Source of the DNA: Tsukamurella spumae
GTDB taxonomy: Bacteria > Actinomycetota > Actinomycetes > Mycobacteriales > Mycobacteriaceae
NCBI RefSeq assembly: GCF_012396015.1
Contig: NZ_JAAXOQ010000036.1
Span: 1-34,513, forward strand
DNA: 34,513 nt
Direction of reading: 5' to 3'
In this document: piece after piece, positions 1 to 7,475 of the stretch
Layout: each line of letters starts with the position of its first letter
How positions within the stretch are numbered: position 1 is the stretch's first letter
Made by a program: the position numbers and the translations under genes
Notes under the pieces: generated by a model
What the model saw: only the letters and a program-made list of their open reading frames with translations
Told to the model about the DNA's origin: nothing
Databases searched by the model: none

Positions 1-256
1 CCGCGGCCAACCGCTGCCGCGCCTGCACCGCCTCCCGGTAGTTCGCCGGCTGGGCCAGGTACTGCGCCTCATCATCGGCGTAGAGGGCGCGATGCAAGGC
101 GTACACGGCCGTCATCGTGCGGCAGTAAGCGACACACTCCGCCCGGCGCTGTTCGAACAACACCTCCGCCACCGCACGGTCCGCACCCCGGGCATCGACC
201 AGCCCCTGAGGGATCAGATCCTCAGGGAGACTGCGTAATGCCTCCGGTAGTGCCAT
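1..256 (-). CDS. DUF222/HNH-endonuclease-family protein, N-terminal part
   Basis: The frame opens at the ATG at 256 and runs off the window edge, so only the first 85 residues are visible. They start MALPEALRSLPEDL and contain a helical stretch (AVAEVLFEQRRAECVAYCRT, then ALHRALYADDEAQYL). This composition and placement resemble the DUF222 domain that precedes an HNH nuclease domain in the multicopy 13E12-type proteins of Mycobacteriales; that match is from memory of the family. The HNH part would lie outside the window. There is no Shine-Dalgarno before the ATG, but a TATCAT hexamer ends 6 nt upstream, which suggests a leaderless transcript. It lies downstream of the kinase gene on the same strand with a 71-nt gap. 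Function is unproven; such genes often behave like mobile or repeated elements. Confidence 0.6.
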   Translation of the reverse strand, partial: MALPEALRSLPEDLIPQGLVDARGADRAVAEVLFEQRRAECVAYCRTMTAVYALHRALYADDEAQYLAQPANYREAVQARQRLAA

Positions 257-262
257 GACACC

Positions 263-291
263 ATGATACGCCTACATGTTCGAGATAGCTA
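263..291 (-). promoter_or_regulatory. Candidate leaderless promoter of the DUF222-type gene
   Basis: On the minus strand TAGCTA (286-291) and TATCAT (263-268) are separated by 17 nt, and TATCAT is followed by six bases and then the ATG at 256. Transcription starting about 7 nt after the -10 element would begin at the start codon. The -35 match is weak. Confidence 0.4.
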
Positions 292-327
292 CAAATTCAA
301 ACGCGGACCGTGCGGCGGATCAGCGGG

Positions 328-1986
328 TCACCGTCTCGTGGTTCCGGCCGGGGAGAGGGTGCTCGACACCAGTTTGGCGAAGCAGTGATCGTTGTCGAGA
401 CTCTGCGATCGACACCAGGCGAGGGCGGAATCCGGGTCCGAGAAGGGGCCGGCCTTCGTCACGACCCACATGTCCGGTCGGTCGGCAGGGCGATCGAAAA
501 CGGGCCAGTCCGGCGCGAACAGCAACCGGACCGCGCCGTACTGACGCTCGAGATCGGTGACGTGCGTGAAGATGGAAGCCGCCGTCCAGGTGACTCCGTC
601 CGCGTACAGGCCGACCCACTTGGTGGACAGCTGCGCGACCCACTGGTTGTTCTCCGAGGCGAGCACGAGTGGCTTGTCGGTCGCGGCGCGCGCCTGGAGC
701 GCGAGCAGCGGATCCGCCGGCGTGGTGCTCGGGGGTGGCGTTGCGCTCGCCTGCGCACCGGTCGGAACGTCCGACGGCGCCGTCGCGGTGGCGGTGACCC
801 GCACGGTGGAGGCGGCAGGCGTGGTCTTGCGGTCGGTCAGGGCGACGTAGCCCAGCACAGCCGTGGCGCCCACGAGGATCGCCGCCACCACGGCGAGGAT
901 CGGCACCATCCGGTTCCTCGCGGGCGGCTGCTGCTGGTAGGCGGGCGCGATCGGATACGACGGCGCCTGTGGGTACGACGCTTGCGGGTACGACGCCTGC
1001 GGGTATGAGACCTGCGGCTGCGCCGGTGGATACGACGGCGCGGCGGGATACGAGGGCGGCGGCACCGGCTGCGAGATCACCGTGGGATCCGACGCCACCG
1101 GGACGGGGCGGATCAGCGTCCGGTCGTCGTCCTGGTCGGGCAGCGGCACGTCGACGCTGCGGCCGGCGAGCGCCTGCCGAGCCGCTGCGGCGAGCTCGCC
1201 GCACGAAGCGAAACGCTCCGCCGGCTCCTTCGCCATGCCCCGTGCGATGACGGTGTCCATCGCGGCGGGCACCGGCACCTCGGCACTGGGGCGGGGGATC
1301 GGGGAGGTGAGGTGCTGCTTGAGCATCGCGCCGAGAGACTCGCCGCGATAGGGCGCATGGCCCGTGAGGGCCTCGAACAGCACGCACGCCAGGGAGTACA
1401 CGTCGCTCGCGACCGTGGCCGAGTCACCGTCGAACCGCTCCGGCGCGGCGTAGGCCTGCGATCCTACGAACAGCCCGGCCGAGGTCATGCGGGACTGCGT
1501 ATCCGCCACCGCGAGGCCGAAGTCGAGGAGGTACGGGAACCCGGAATCGGTGAGTTCGATGTTGGCGGGCTTCACATCCCGGTGCACGAGCCCTTTGGAA
1601 TGGGCGGCGTCCAGCGCGCCCGCCACCTGCTCGACGACGGTGACCGCGCGCTCGGGCGGCAGCGGACCGCCGCGCAGGACCTCCGCGAGGTTGCGGCCCT
1701 CGACGAGCCGCATGTCGATGTACAGGACCCCGTCGATCTCACCGAAATCGTGGATGGGGATGACGTGCGGGTCCGCGAGGCGCGCCACCGTCTGCGATTC
1801 GCGGGTGAACCGCTCCCGGAACTGCGGATCCTCCGCTGCGGAGGCGTGCAGGAGCTTGAGCGCCACCTCGCGATCGCGGCGCTCGTCGTGCGCGAGGTAC
1901 ACCTCGCCCATGCCTCCGCGGCCCAACAGCCTGCCGATCGCGTACGGGCCCAGCGTGGTGCCGGTCCGTGTTCCCTCGCCGCTCAT
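328..1986 (-). CDS. Transmembrane Ser/Thr protein kinase with extracytoplasmic C-terminal domain
   Basis: A 552-residue Hanks-type (PknB-like) kinase. Visible motifs are the Gly-rich loop GRGGMGEV (22-29), the ATP lysine K44 in VALKLL, catalytic HRDVKPAN (135-142), DFG at 155-157, APE at 181-183 and SDVYSLACVLFEALTG. A Pro/Tyr-rich juxtamembrane linker with SYPQA repeats (about 310-350) leads to one membrane helix (about 360-383), a Thr/Pro/Ala-rich stalk and a C-terminal domain (about 430-552) containing WVAQLSTKWVGL and two cysteines in WCRSQSLDNDHCFAKLVSST. The catalytic part should be cytoplasmic and the C-terminal domain outside. The same C-terminal domain ends the neighbouring propeller protein, 59 nt upstream on the same strand, so the two probably share a signal or ligand. 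The ATG at 1986 was chosen for the GGAGGGG 3-4 nt before it; the open frame continues upstream but loses kinase character. The substrate and ligand cannot be read from sequence. Confidence 0.93.
   Translation of the reverse strand: MSGEGTRTGTTLGPYAIGRLLGRGGMGEVYLAHDERRDREVALKLLHASAAEDPQFRERFTRESQTVARLADPHVIPIHDFGEIDGVLYIDMRLVEGRNLAEVLRGGPLPPERAVTVVEQVAGALDAAHSKGLVHRDVKPANIELTDSGFPYLLDFGLAVADTQSRMTSAGLFVGSQAYAAPERFDGDSATVASDVYSLACVLFEALTGHAPYRGESLGAMLKQHLTSPIPRPSAEVPVPAAMDTVIARGMAKEPAERFASCGELAAAARQALAGRSVDVPLPDQDDDRTLIRPVPVASDPTVISQPVPPPSYPAAPSYPPAQPQVSYPQASYPQASYPQAPSYPIAPAYQQQPPARNRMVPILAVVAAILVGATAVLGYVALTDRKTTPAASTVRVTATATAPSDVPTGAQASATPPPSTTPADPLLALQARAATDKPLVLASENNQWVAQLSTKWVGLYADGVTWTAASIFTHVTDLERQYGAVRLLFAPDWPVFDRPADRPDMWVVTKAGPFSDPDSALAWCRSQSLDNDHCFAKLVSSTLSPAGTTRR
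966..1017 (-). repeat. 15-bp tandem repeats coding the SYPQA linker
   Basis: Three imperfect 15-bp units (966-980, 981-995, 996-1010) and a partial fourth encode repeated SYPQA in the juxtamembrane linker of the kinase. Repeat number may vary between strains through slippage; that is inference. Confidence 0.7.
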
Positions 1987-2045
1987 GGTCCCCTCCGGTC
2001 GGTCGATCCGCTGATCGTAGCGGTAGGCGCTGACACGAGGGGACG

Positions 2046-4337
2046 TCACCAGTAGCGCGTCGATCCCTCGGGGCTCGCGGTGCTGGAGACCAGTTTTGCG
2101 AAGCAATGATCTCGGTCGAATCCGTTGCTGCGGCACCACTGGTTCGCCTCGTCGGGACCGGGGAAGGTCGCGGCCGCGACGCTCACCCACCAGCCCTGGT
2201 AGTTGAAGACCGGCCACTCGTCGGAGTACAGCAGGCGCACGTCCGCGAACCGCAGGCGCAGCGCGAGGAACTCATCGAGGATGGCCTTCTCGTCCCAGGT
2301 GCGACCGTCGGCCACCAGCCCGACCCGCTTGCTCGAGAGCTGCGCGACCCAACGGTTGTTGAGGCTCCCGAGGATGAAGGCCTTGTCGCTGTCGGCCTGG
2401 ATGCGCAGCGCGCTCAGCCCCGACATCGGGTTCAGGCCCGTCTGCGGCCCGGGACCGGACGCCGCGATCGGGCTGTCCGACGGTGCGGGGACCTTCGCCT
2501 TGCCCGACCCGTCCGGCTGCACGCAGTCGACGAGGTAGCTGTGCCCGCCGAGGCCACCCGTGCCGCTCGACCCGTTCCCTCCGCCCGGCGGGGGCAGCGT
2601 GTCCGGGGTGCGGAAGAACTGGCCCTGCTTGAACAGCAGGTCGACGGTGGTGCCGGACTTCTTCTCCTCGGAACCGTTGCCGGGCTTGGGGACGCCGACG
2701 GGGTTCGCGGCGAAGTCGAACGTGCCGGTCGCGATGAGGCCGGTGGAGTCCGAGATCGTCACGGACGTGCCCGACGAGATCAGCGCGTCGCCGCCAGGGC
2801 AGGTGGCGGTGATCTTCATGGTGACCACCAGGCCGCCGGACTCGGTGCGGAACTTCTGCGGTGTGAACACCGGCTTGCTGCCGCAGCGGGTGTAGTACGA
2901 GTCGTCACTCGAGTTCTTGCCGGCGGTGCCGGACTTCGCGCCGGGTGCGCCGGCCGCGCCGCCGGTGGCCTTGTAGCCGACGATGCGGTCCGTGCCGACG
3001 ATGACGAAGGCGTCGCCCACCGCGAGCAATGCGCCGATACGCTCGTCGGAACCGAGCGGCGAGGGGATACGCCACGCAGTCTTACCGGTCGTGGTATCGA
3101 GTGCCACGATGTCTCGGGCGGACGGGAAGATGAGGTAGCGCCCGTCGCTGAGCGTCGAACTCTGGTTCCATGATCCAACGCCCGTCGGTACAGAGTCGTT
3201 CGTCCACCTCATTTCGCCGGTCGTGGTGTCGAATCCCGCGAAGCCGGTGTCGGTTCCGACAACGGTGATTCGTGGGCTCACCATCGGGACGGGTGTGGCG
3301 GAGGTGTTGTTGACCGTGGCGTCACCGGCCTTCCACGCGGCGTTGCCTGCGGCGTCGAAGTATTGACCACCGATGAACAACACGGACTCGTATCCGCGGG
3401 CCGCGAGTGCAGGAACGCCGATCACGCCCGACGGTGCCGTTCGTACCGAGCCGTCGGGGCGGATGACGACGGTGCCTCGGTCATGGGAGGCGCGGGTGAT
3501 GACGCTCCCGTCGGGCGCGATCGTTGGTCGGTCGAGCGCGGAATGTAGCAGCTTGCCGTCGTGCGCGGAGGCAACGTACGAGGCTCCGCCGTAGTAGAAG
3601 ATGACTAGGTCGCGCGTCGCGAGCGCCTGGTGGAAGTCGCCACCGGGTGACTCGTCCATGGACACGGGACGCGACCATTCGATGCGCCGATCGGAGAACC
3701 TCGTGATCGTACTGGAAGAGGTACGGAAGGCGGCATCACCGTTGTAGGCGACCAACCCGAAGTTGTTGTCCGATACGGATATCCCCGAGCTGGTCTGCCC
3801 GCTCGCCAGGTCAAGCATGTACATCGTCGGATCGTCTGATTGCGCGACCCTGCATACCGTTCGTCCGCCTACCACCTGGTCCGCACATGCGAGGTTCTTC
3901 TGCGGAAACGACGTCCGGCCGTCAGCGTCGATCGCGACGACCGAAGACAAGCGATTGCGGTCGACACCGGTCAGGACGAAGCGGCCGTCGGTGGCGGCTC
4001 CGGCAGAGTTGTACTGGGCGTTCGTGACGTTGGTCGAGAAGAACTTCGACCCTCCGACATCGGACGGGCGGACCGTCCACGCGACCGACGGGGCCGTCGG
4101 GAACTCCTTCGTGAGCTGTCCCGGGACCGGGGCGGAGGCATCGTCGGCCTTGCGGGAGGTGAACCACCAGATCCCGCCGGCCACGAGGATCACCACGCAC
4201 ACGACCGAGACCCCGGCGAGGATCCAGGCGAGGGCGGACCGTCGGGCGGGGGCGGGTGGGGGAGGCACCTGGCCGTACCCGTACTGCGGAGTCGGCCGAG
4301 GGCCGTACGGGAAGGGTTGTCCTCCGGGCGAAGTCAT
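2046..4337 (-). CDS. Membrane-anchored PQQ-like beta-propeller protein with kinase-type C-terminal domain
   Basis: 763 residues. A Pro/Gly/Tyr-rich cytoplasmic tail is followed by one membrane helix (about 34-60, ending GGIWWFTSRK), so the bulk is outside the cell. Residues about 80-455 contain repeated beta-strand units such as VVAIDADGRTSF, VVIRPDGSVR, GFDTTTGEMRW and VALDTTTGKTAWRI, typical of PQQ/WD-like propellers. A Ser/Gly linker leads to a probable beta-sandwich (about 475-630, with several cysteines), and then a 118-residue domain (646-763) containing WVAQLSSKRVGL, ADGRTW and WCRSNGFDRDHCFAKLVSST, clearly homologous to the end of the downstream kinase. M. tuberculosis PknD carries a propeller on the kinase itself; here propeller and kinase are separate proteins sharing another domain. 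It could be a co-receptor or ligand sensor for the kinase. The ATG at 4337 has only a weak GGTGG upstream. Confidence 0.85.
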   Translation of the reverse strand: MTSPGGQPFPYGPRPTPQYGYGQVPPPPAPARRSALAWILAGVSVVCVVILVAGGIWWFTSRKADDASAPVPGQLTKEFPTAPSVAWTVRPSDVGGSKFFSTNVTNAQYNSAGAATDGRFVLTGVDRNRLSSVVAIDADGRTSFPQKNLACADQVVGGRTVCRVAQSDDPTMYMLDLASGQTSSGISVSDNNFGLVAYNGDAAFRTSSSTITRFSDRRIEWSRPVSMDESPGGDFHQALATRDLVIFYYGGASYVASAHDGKLLHSALDRPTIAPDGSVITRASHDRGTVVIRPDGSVRTAPSGVIGVPALAARGYESVLFIGGQYFDAAGNAAWKAGDATVNNTSATPVPMVSPRITVVGTDTGFAGFDTTTGEMRWTNDSVPTGVGSWNQSSTLSDGRYLIFPSARDIVALDTTTGKTAWRIPSPLGSDERIGALLAVGDAFVIVGTDRIVGYKATGGAAGAPGAKSGTAGKNSSDDSYYTRCGSKPVFTPQKFRTESGGLVVTMKITATCPGGDALISSGTSVTISDSTGLIATGTFDFAANPVGVPKPGNGSEEKKSGTTVDLLFKQGQFFRTPDTLPPPGGGNGSSGTGGLGGHSYLVDCVQPDGSGKAKVPAPSDSPIAASGPGPQTGLNPMSGLSALRIQADSDKAFILGSLNNRWVAQLSSKRVGLVADGRTWDEKAILDEFLALRLRFADVRLLYSDEWPVFNYQGWWVSVAAATFPGPDEANQWCRSNGFDRDHCFAKLVSSTASPEGSTRYW

Positions 4338-4351
4338 GTGTCCACCCGATC

Positions 4352-4403
4352 AAAAACGCGGTGCCCGGGCAATCATCCGATCGGATGACAACTCGGGCAC
4401 CGC
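4352..4403 (-). terminator. Rho-independent terminator with nested palindrome
   Basis: On the minus strand a perfect 10-bp stem (GCGGTGCCCG, 4394-4403, with CGGGCACCGC, 4358-4367) is followed by GTTTTT (4357-4352). Its loop holds a perfect 16-bp palindrome TCATCCGATCGGATGA (4373-4388). It lies just after the acyl-CoA dehydrogenase stop and nearly fills the 84-nt gap before the propeller gene, so it may also act as an attenuator or operator. Confidence 0.8.
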
Positions 4404-4421
4404 CTGGGACTCGCGCCGCGG

Positions 4422-5570
4422 TCAGAGCGTGCGGGCGATGATCTCCTTCATGATCTCGTTGGTGCCGGCGTAGATCATCTGCACGCGGTTGTCGGCCCAG
4501 AACCTCGCGACCGGGTACTCGGCCATGTAGCCGTAGCCGCCGAACAGCTGCAGGCACTCGGAGGCGACGTTCTGCGCGCGGTCCGAGGTCCACCACTTCG
4601 CCATTGCGACGGTGGGGATGTCCAGCTCGCCCTTGACGTGCTTCTCGATGCAGTCGTCCACGAAGACGCGCGCGATGGTGGTCTCGGTGATCGCCTCGGC
4701 CAGCTTGAACTTGGTGTTCTGGAAGCCGAAGATGGGGCGGCCGAAGGCCTCTCGTTCCTTGGTGTAGCGCAGGGTCTCCTCGAAGATGACCTCCATGCCG
4801 GCCACGCAGGCCTGGCCGATGATGAGGCGCTCCTGCGGCAGCTGCTGCATGAGCTGGTAGAAGCCCTGGCCCTCCTGGGAGCCCAGGAGGTTGGCGGCGG
4901 GCACGTGGACGTCGTCGAAGAACAGCTCCGAGGTGTCCTGGCCCTTCTGGCCGATCTTGTTGAGGATCTTGCCGCGGCGGAAGCCCTCGCGGTCGGCCTC
5001 GACCAGCACCAGCGAGATGCCGGACGCGCCCTGGTCGGGGTCGGTCTTGCAGACGAGGACGATGACATCGGCCTGCTGGCCGTTGGTGATGAAGGTCTTG
5101 GAGCCGTTGATCACGTACTCGTCGCCGGTCTTGATGGCGCGGGTCTTGACGTTCTGCAGATCCGATCCGGTGCCGGGCTCGGTCATCGCGATGGCACCGA
5201 CGGCCTCGCCGGAGGCCATCTTCGGCAGCCAGTGCTGCTTCTGCTCCTCGGTGCCGTAGGCGAGGATGTAGTGCGCGACGATGCCGTTGTGCAGCGAGAC
5301 GCCCCAGCTGGTGTCGAAGGCCTGCGCCTGCGCGGCGATCAGCACCGACTCGTGGCGGAAGTCGCCGCCACCGCCGCCGTACTCCTCCGGGATCGAGAGG
5401 CAGAGCAGGCCGAGCTCGCCGGCCTTGTTCCACAGGTCGCGGTCGACGTGGTGCTGCTCGGCGAAGCGCTCGATGTTCGGCGTGAGCTCCTTGGCGAGGA
5501 ACTTGTCCGCGAGGTCACGGAGAGCGTCGAGCTCGTCGTTCATCCAGCTCGGGCGACGGCGTGCGGCCAT
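4422..5570 (-). CDS. Acyl-CoA dehydrogenase, long-chain (LCAD) type
   Basis: 382 residues, a full-length FAD-dependent acyl-CoA dehydrogenase catalysing the first step of fatty acyl-CoA beta-oxidation (alpha,beta-desaturation, electrons to ETF). Visible: AIAMTEPGTGSDLQN (127-140) and the SKTFITNG segment for FAD and substrate contacts, and C-terminal CLQLFGGYGYMAEYPV and IYAGTNEIMKEI. The position that carries the catalytic Glu in MCAD (YEGT) is Ala here. Instead MQQLPQERLI (241-250) aligns with the helix that carries the catalytic Glu in mammalian LCAD, so E247 is the likely base. The ATG at 5570 follows AGGTGG at suitable distance; the frame is open upstream without homology. An inverted repeat 40-54 nt upstream may be an operator, and a strong terminator follows the gene. 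The precise chain-length preference is inferred. Confidence 0.93.
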   Translation of the reverse strand: MAARRRPSWMNDELDALRDLADKFLAKELTPNIERFAEQHHVDRDLWNKAGELGLLCLSIPEEYGGGGGDFRHESVLIAAQAQAFDTSWGVSLHNGIVAHYILAYGTEEQKQHWLPKMASGEAVGAIAMTEPGTGSDLQNVKTRAIKTGDEYVINGSKTFITNGQQADVIVLVCKTDPDQGASGISLVLVEADREGFRRGKILNKIGQKGQDTSELFFDDVHVPAANLLGSQEGQGFYQLMQQLPQERLIIGQACVAGMEVIFEETLRYTKEREAFGRPIFGFQNTKFKLAEAITETTIARVFVDDCIEKHVKGELDIPTVAMAKWWTSDRAQNVASECLQLFGGYGYMAEYPVARFWADNRVQMIYAGTNEIMKEIIARTL

Positions 5571-5609
5571 GGGATGACCACCTTTCTGCGGGGGAGTGAA
5601 GCGGGCTTG

Positions 5610-5624
5610 TTGAGCACCACTCAA
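5610..5624. promoter_or_regulatory. Inverted repeat upstream of acyl-CoA dehydrogenase (candidate operator)
   Basis: TTGAG-CACCA-CTCAA is a perfect 5-bp inverted repeat with a 5-nt spacer, 40 nt upstream of the dehydrogenase start. Size and place suit a TetR- or GntR-type fatty-acid regulator; none is encoded next to it. A second, shorter repeat CACTG-GT-CAGTG lies at 5676-5687. Confidence 0.35.
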
Positions 5625-5735
5625 TCAGAACCCCGTCGGCGAAAACAAGCACGCCTGAATGATTAGCCGTGTATCCACTGGTCAGTGCGGGACGCCTGCG
5701 TGTTCGGCGGGCGTCGACGGGCGGCCCGCCGCTCC

Positions 5736-6608
5736 TCAGCCGCGGAGGAACTGCGCGAGGGCCTGGGCCACGGCATCGGGGTCCTGTGTCTGCAGCGAGT
5801 GGGTGACGCCCGGGACCACCGTGGTCTTCACCCGGGGGAACAGGCGCTCGAGGAATTCGTGCCCCTCGCCGAGTGACGGAGCCACCGCCGCGGTATCGCC
5901 GCCGAGCAACAGGAACATCTTCTCGGGCATGCGATCGACGTCGAGTGCTGACCAACGCCAGTCCACCACCGACGGAGCCTCGGCGCCGAAGAAGCTCGCC
6001 GCATCGACCTCCGCGCGGTCGAACGCGCCCGCGGGCAGCCGGTCGACGATCTCGGGGTCGCGGTAGCCGGGCCCGCACACGCCGCGCAGGAAGATGTCGA
6101 CCGCCGCCCGATTATCGCCCGCTGCAAAGGCTTCCAACGCGGGCCGCACCACGGTGCGACCCTGCTCGGCGCCGCTGGGCACCTCGTGGACGACGGGCTC
6201 GAACAGCGACAGGCTGCGCACCCGGTCCGGATTGTCCACGGCGAACCGGGTCGCCACCAGACCGCCGGAGGAGTGCCCGACCACGTGTGCGCTGTCGATG
6301 CCCAGTGCGGTCAGGAGGCCACCGACGTGCGCGGCGTGCCCCGGCAATCGAGCATCGTCGAGGACCCGGGGCCGGCTGGTGAATCCGTAGCCGAGGCGGT
6401 GGTAGTTGATCATCTGATAGTGATCGGTCAACGCGGGGTGGTGCGCGAGCGGTGTGAAGAAGTCCGCCAGCACGCCCGCGTGCACCAGCAGTACCGGCTC
6501 GCCCTCGCCGGCCACGCTGTATGCGAAGTCGTATCCGTCGACGCTGATGTGCTCAGTCGGTCCGGAGCGGTCCGCGCCCGCATCGCCGCGTGTGGATTCG
6601 GTACTCAT
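5736..6608 (-). CDS. Alpha/beta-fold hydrolase
   Basis: 290 residues with the alpha/beta-hydrolase layout: LLVHAG near 40-45 (oxyanion region), nucleophile elbow GHSSG with S113, acid candidate D238 in LLGGDTAAV, and histidine H270 in VVPGVTHSL. No signal peptide, so probably cytosolic. The family covers esterases, epoxide hydrolases, haloperoxidase-like and lactone hydrolases; the substrate is not deducible. The ATG at 6608 is preceded by GGGAG at about 4 nt; a GTG further upstream (6665) is in frame but lacks a ribosome site. The gene is divergent from the type VII secretion cassette, with a palindrome in the shared gap, and lies 165 nt upstream of the acyl-CoA dehydrogenase on the same strand. 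Confidence 0.88.
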   Translation of the reverse strand: MSTESTRGDAGADRSGPTEHISVDGYDFAYSVAGEGEPVLLVHAGVLADFFTPLAHHPALTDHYQMINYHRLGYGFTSRPRVLDDARLPGHAAHVGGLLTALGIDSAHVVGHSSGGLVATRFAVDNPDRVRSLSLFEPVVHEVPSGAEQGRTVVRPALEAFAAGDNRAAVDIFLRGVCGPGYRDPEIVDRLPAGAFDRAEVDAASFFGAEAPSVVDWRWSALDVDRMPEKMFLLLGGDTAAVAPSLGEGHEFLERLFPRVKTTVVPGVTHSLQTQDPDAVAQALAQFLRG

Positions 6609-6691
6609 CGGACTCCCGTCGTCGTGCGAGCGGCGCGGCGATCCGTAGATCAGTGAGCTCGTCACTCGGAGGCGTGGCCGACCCTAAAGTG

Positions 6692-6702
6692 TATACAGTA
6701 TA
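6692..6702. promoter_or_regulatory. Palindrome/-10 elements between divergent hydrolase and type VII cassette
   Basis: TATAC-A-GTATA is a perfect palindrome in an AT-rich island (6690-6707) of otherwise GC-rich DNA. It lies in the 247-nt gap between the divergent hydrolase (start 6608) and YbaB-like gene (start about 6856). Read on the minus strand it includes TATACT, and on the plus strand TATAAC (6699-6704), both good -10 hexamers, so it may be overlapping promoters plus an operator. The rest of the gap shows nothing else I recognise. Confidence 0.4.
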
Positions 6703-6855
6703 ACATCGACCCGGCGTTCCGCCACCGTCTCCGTGATCCAGCGATCGGTTCGATCTGCGCCGCCCTGACGTGCGGAAACAGAAAGTTGGAACCGTGTGGC
6801 TCGCCGGTGCGTCTAATTGATGCGGAGGAAAAACCAACGAGATCGGGGGAACGAG

Positions 6856-7182
6856 TTGGACACGACGCCGCAGGTCTGGTCGGACGCCGAACGGGCGAAC
6901 GAGGTGTACGAACAGGCAGATGAGGTCCGTGAGCGATTGGCCCGTGTATCGGGCACCGGGACGGCCGCACGGGGGGATGTGCGGGTCACCGTCGGGATGG
7001 GGGGACGACTCACGGGGGTGGTGATCGCAGGACGCGCGATGGAGTTCTCGGGGGAGGCTCTGAGCGCGGAGATCATGACGGCGGCCTCCCTGGCCGAGCA
7101 GGCCGCGGCCAGGGAGGTCCACTCGATAGCCACGAAGTGGTACCCGGATCACGAGTTCTGGAACCAGTACACGGGGGCATGA
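6856..7182 (+). CDS. YbaB/EbfC-like protein of a type VII secretion cassette
   Basis: About 108 residues. An N-terminal helix (AERANEVYEQADEVRERLARVSG) is followed by a short beta region (GDVRVTVGMGGRLTGVVIAG) and a C-terminal helix (LSAEIMTAASLAEQAAA), the layout of YbaB/EbfC-fold proteins. In Mycobacteriales such proteins (for example EspL) often sit in ESX loci beside EspC-like genes, as here. The role is uncertain: nucleoid-type DNA binding or chaperone-like function for secreted partners. The TTG at 6856 is preceded by GGGGG at 6 nt; an in-frame ATG at 6820 (12 codons longer) has no ribosome site. The stop codon overlaps the next start, so the three genes are probably co-translated. Confidence 0.7.
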   Translation: MDTTPQVWSDAERANEVYEQADEVRERLARVSGTGTAARGDVRVTVGMGGRLTGVVIAGRAMEFSGEALSAEIMTAASLAEQAAAREVHSIATKWYPDHEFWNQYTGA

Positions 7183-7475
7183 TGGCCGACTTCGAGCTGA
7201 CGGCGGAGACCGTCGACGCCCACGTTCGCGCGCTCGGTGACATCGGAGCCACGGTCGACACGGCCGGGGCGGCCGGAGCTCAGCGCGTGGGCACGATGGA
7301 CTACGGGGCGATGTTCCACCCGCTCGTCGGGTTGATGAACATCGCGCTGGAGAAGGTCGGGCGGGCCGTCTCGCGGCACAGCCGCGAGCTGACCGCGCAC
7401 CGCGACGACTTCCGGCGGACGGCGGAGGCGCTGGTCGATGCCGACGACGCCGGCGCGGACGGCATCGGACGATGA
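7182..7475 (+). CDS. EspC-like type VII secretion substrate/partner
   Basis: 97 residues, almost wholly alpha-helical (MADFELTAETVDAHVRAL, then GLMNIALEKVGRAVSRHSREL, then a final helix with DDFRRTAEALVDADDAGAD). Length, the central G-T-M-D-Y-G turn and the terminal D-D-A-G pattern fit the EspC/DUF2580 family, small ESX-secreted or ESX-associated helical hairpins. The ATG at 7182 lies 4 nt after GGGGG and overlaps the previous stop by one base; ATG 7179 is an adjacent alternative. The stop overlaps the start of the next gene (ATGA). No YxxxD/E motif is obvious near the C-terminus, so actual secretion is unproven. Confidence 0.7.
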   Translation: MADFELTAETVDAHVRALGDIGATVDTAGAAGAQRVGTMDYGAMFHPLVGLMNIALEKVGRAVSRHSRELTAHRDDFRRTAEALVDADDAGADGIGR

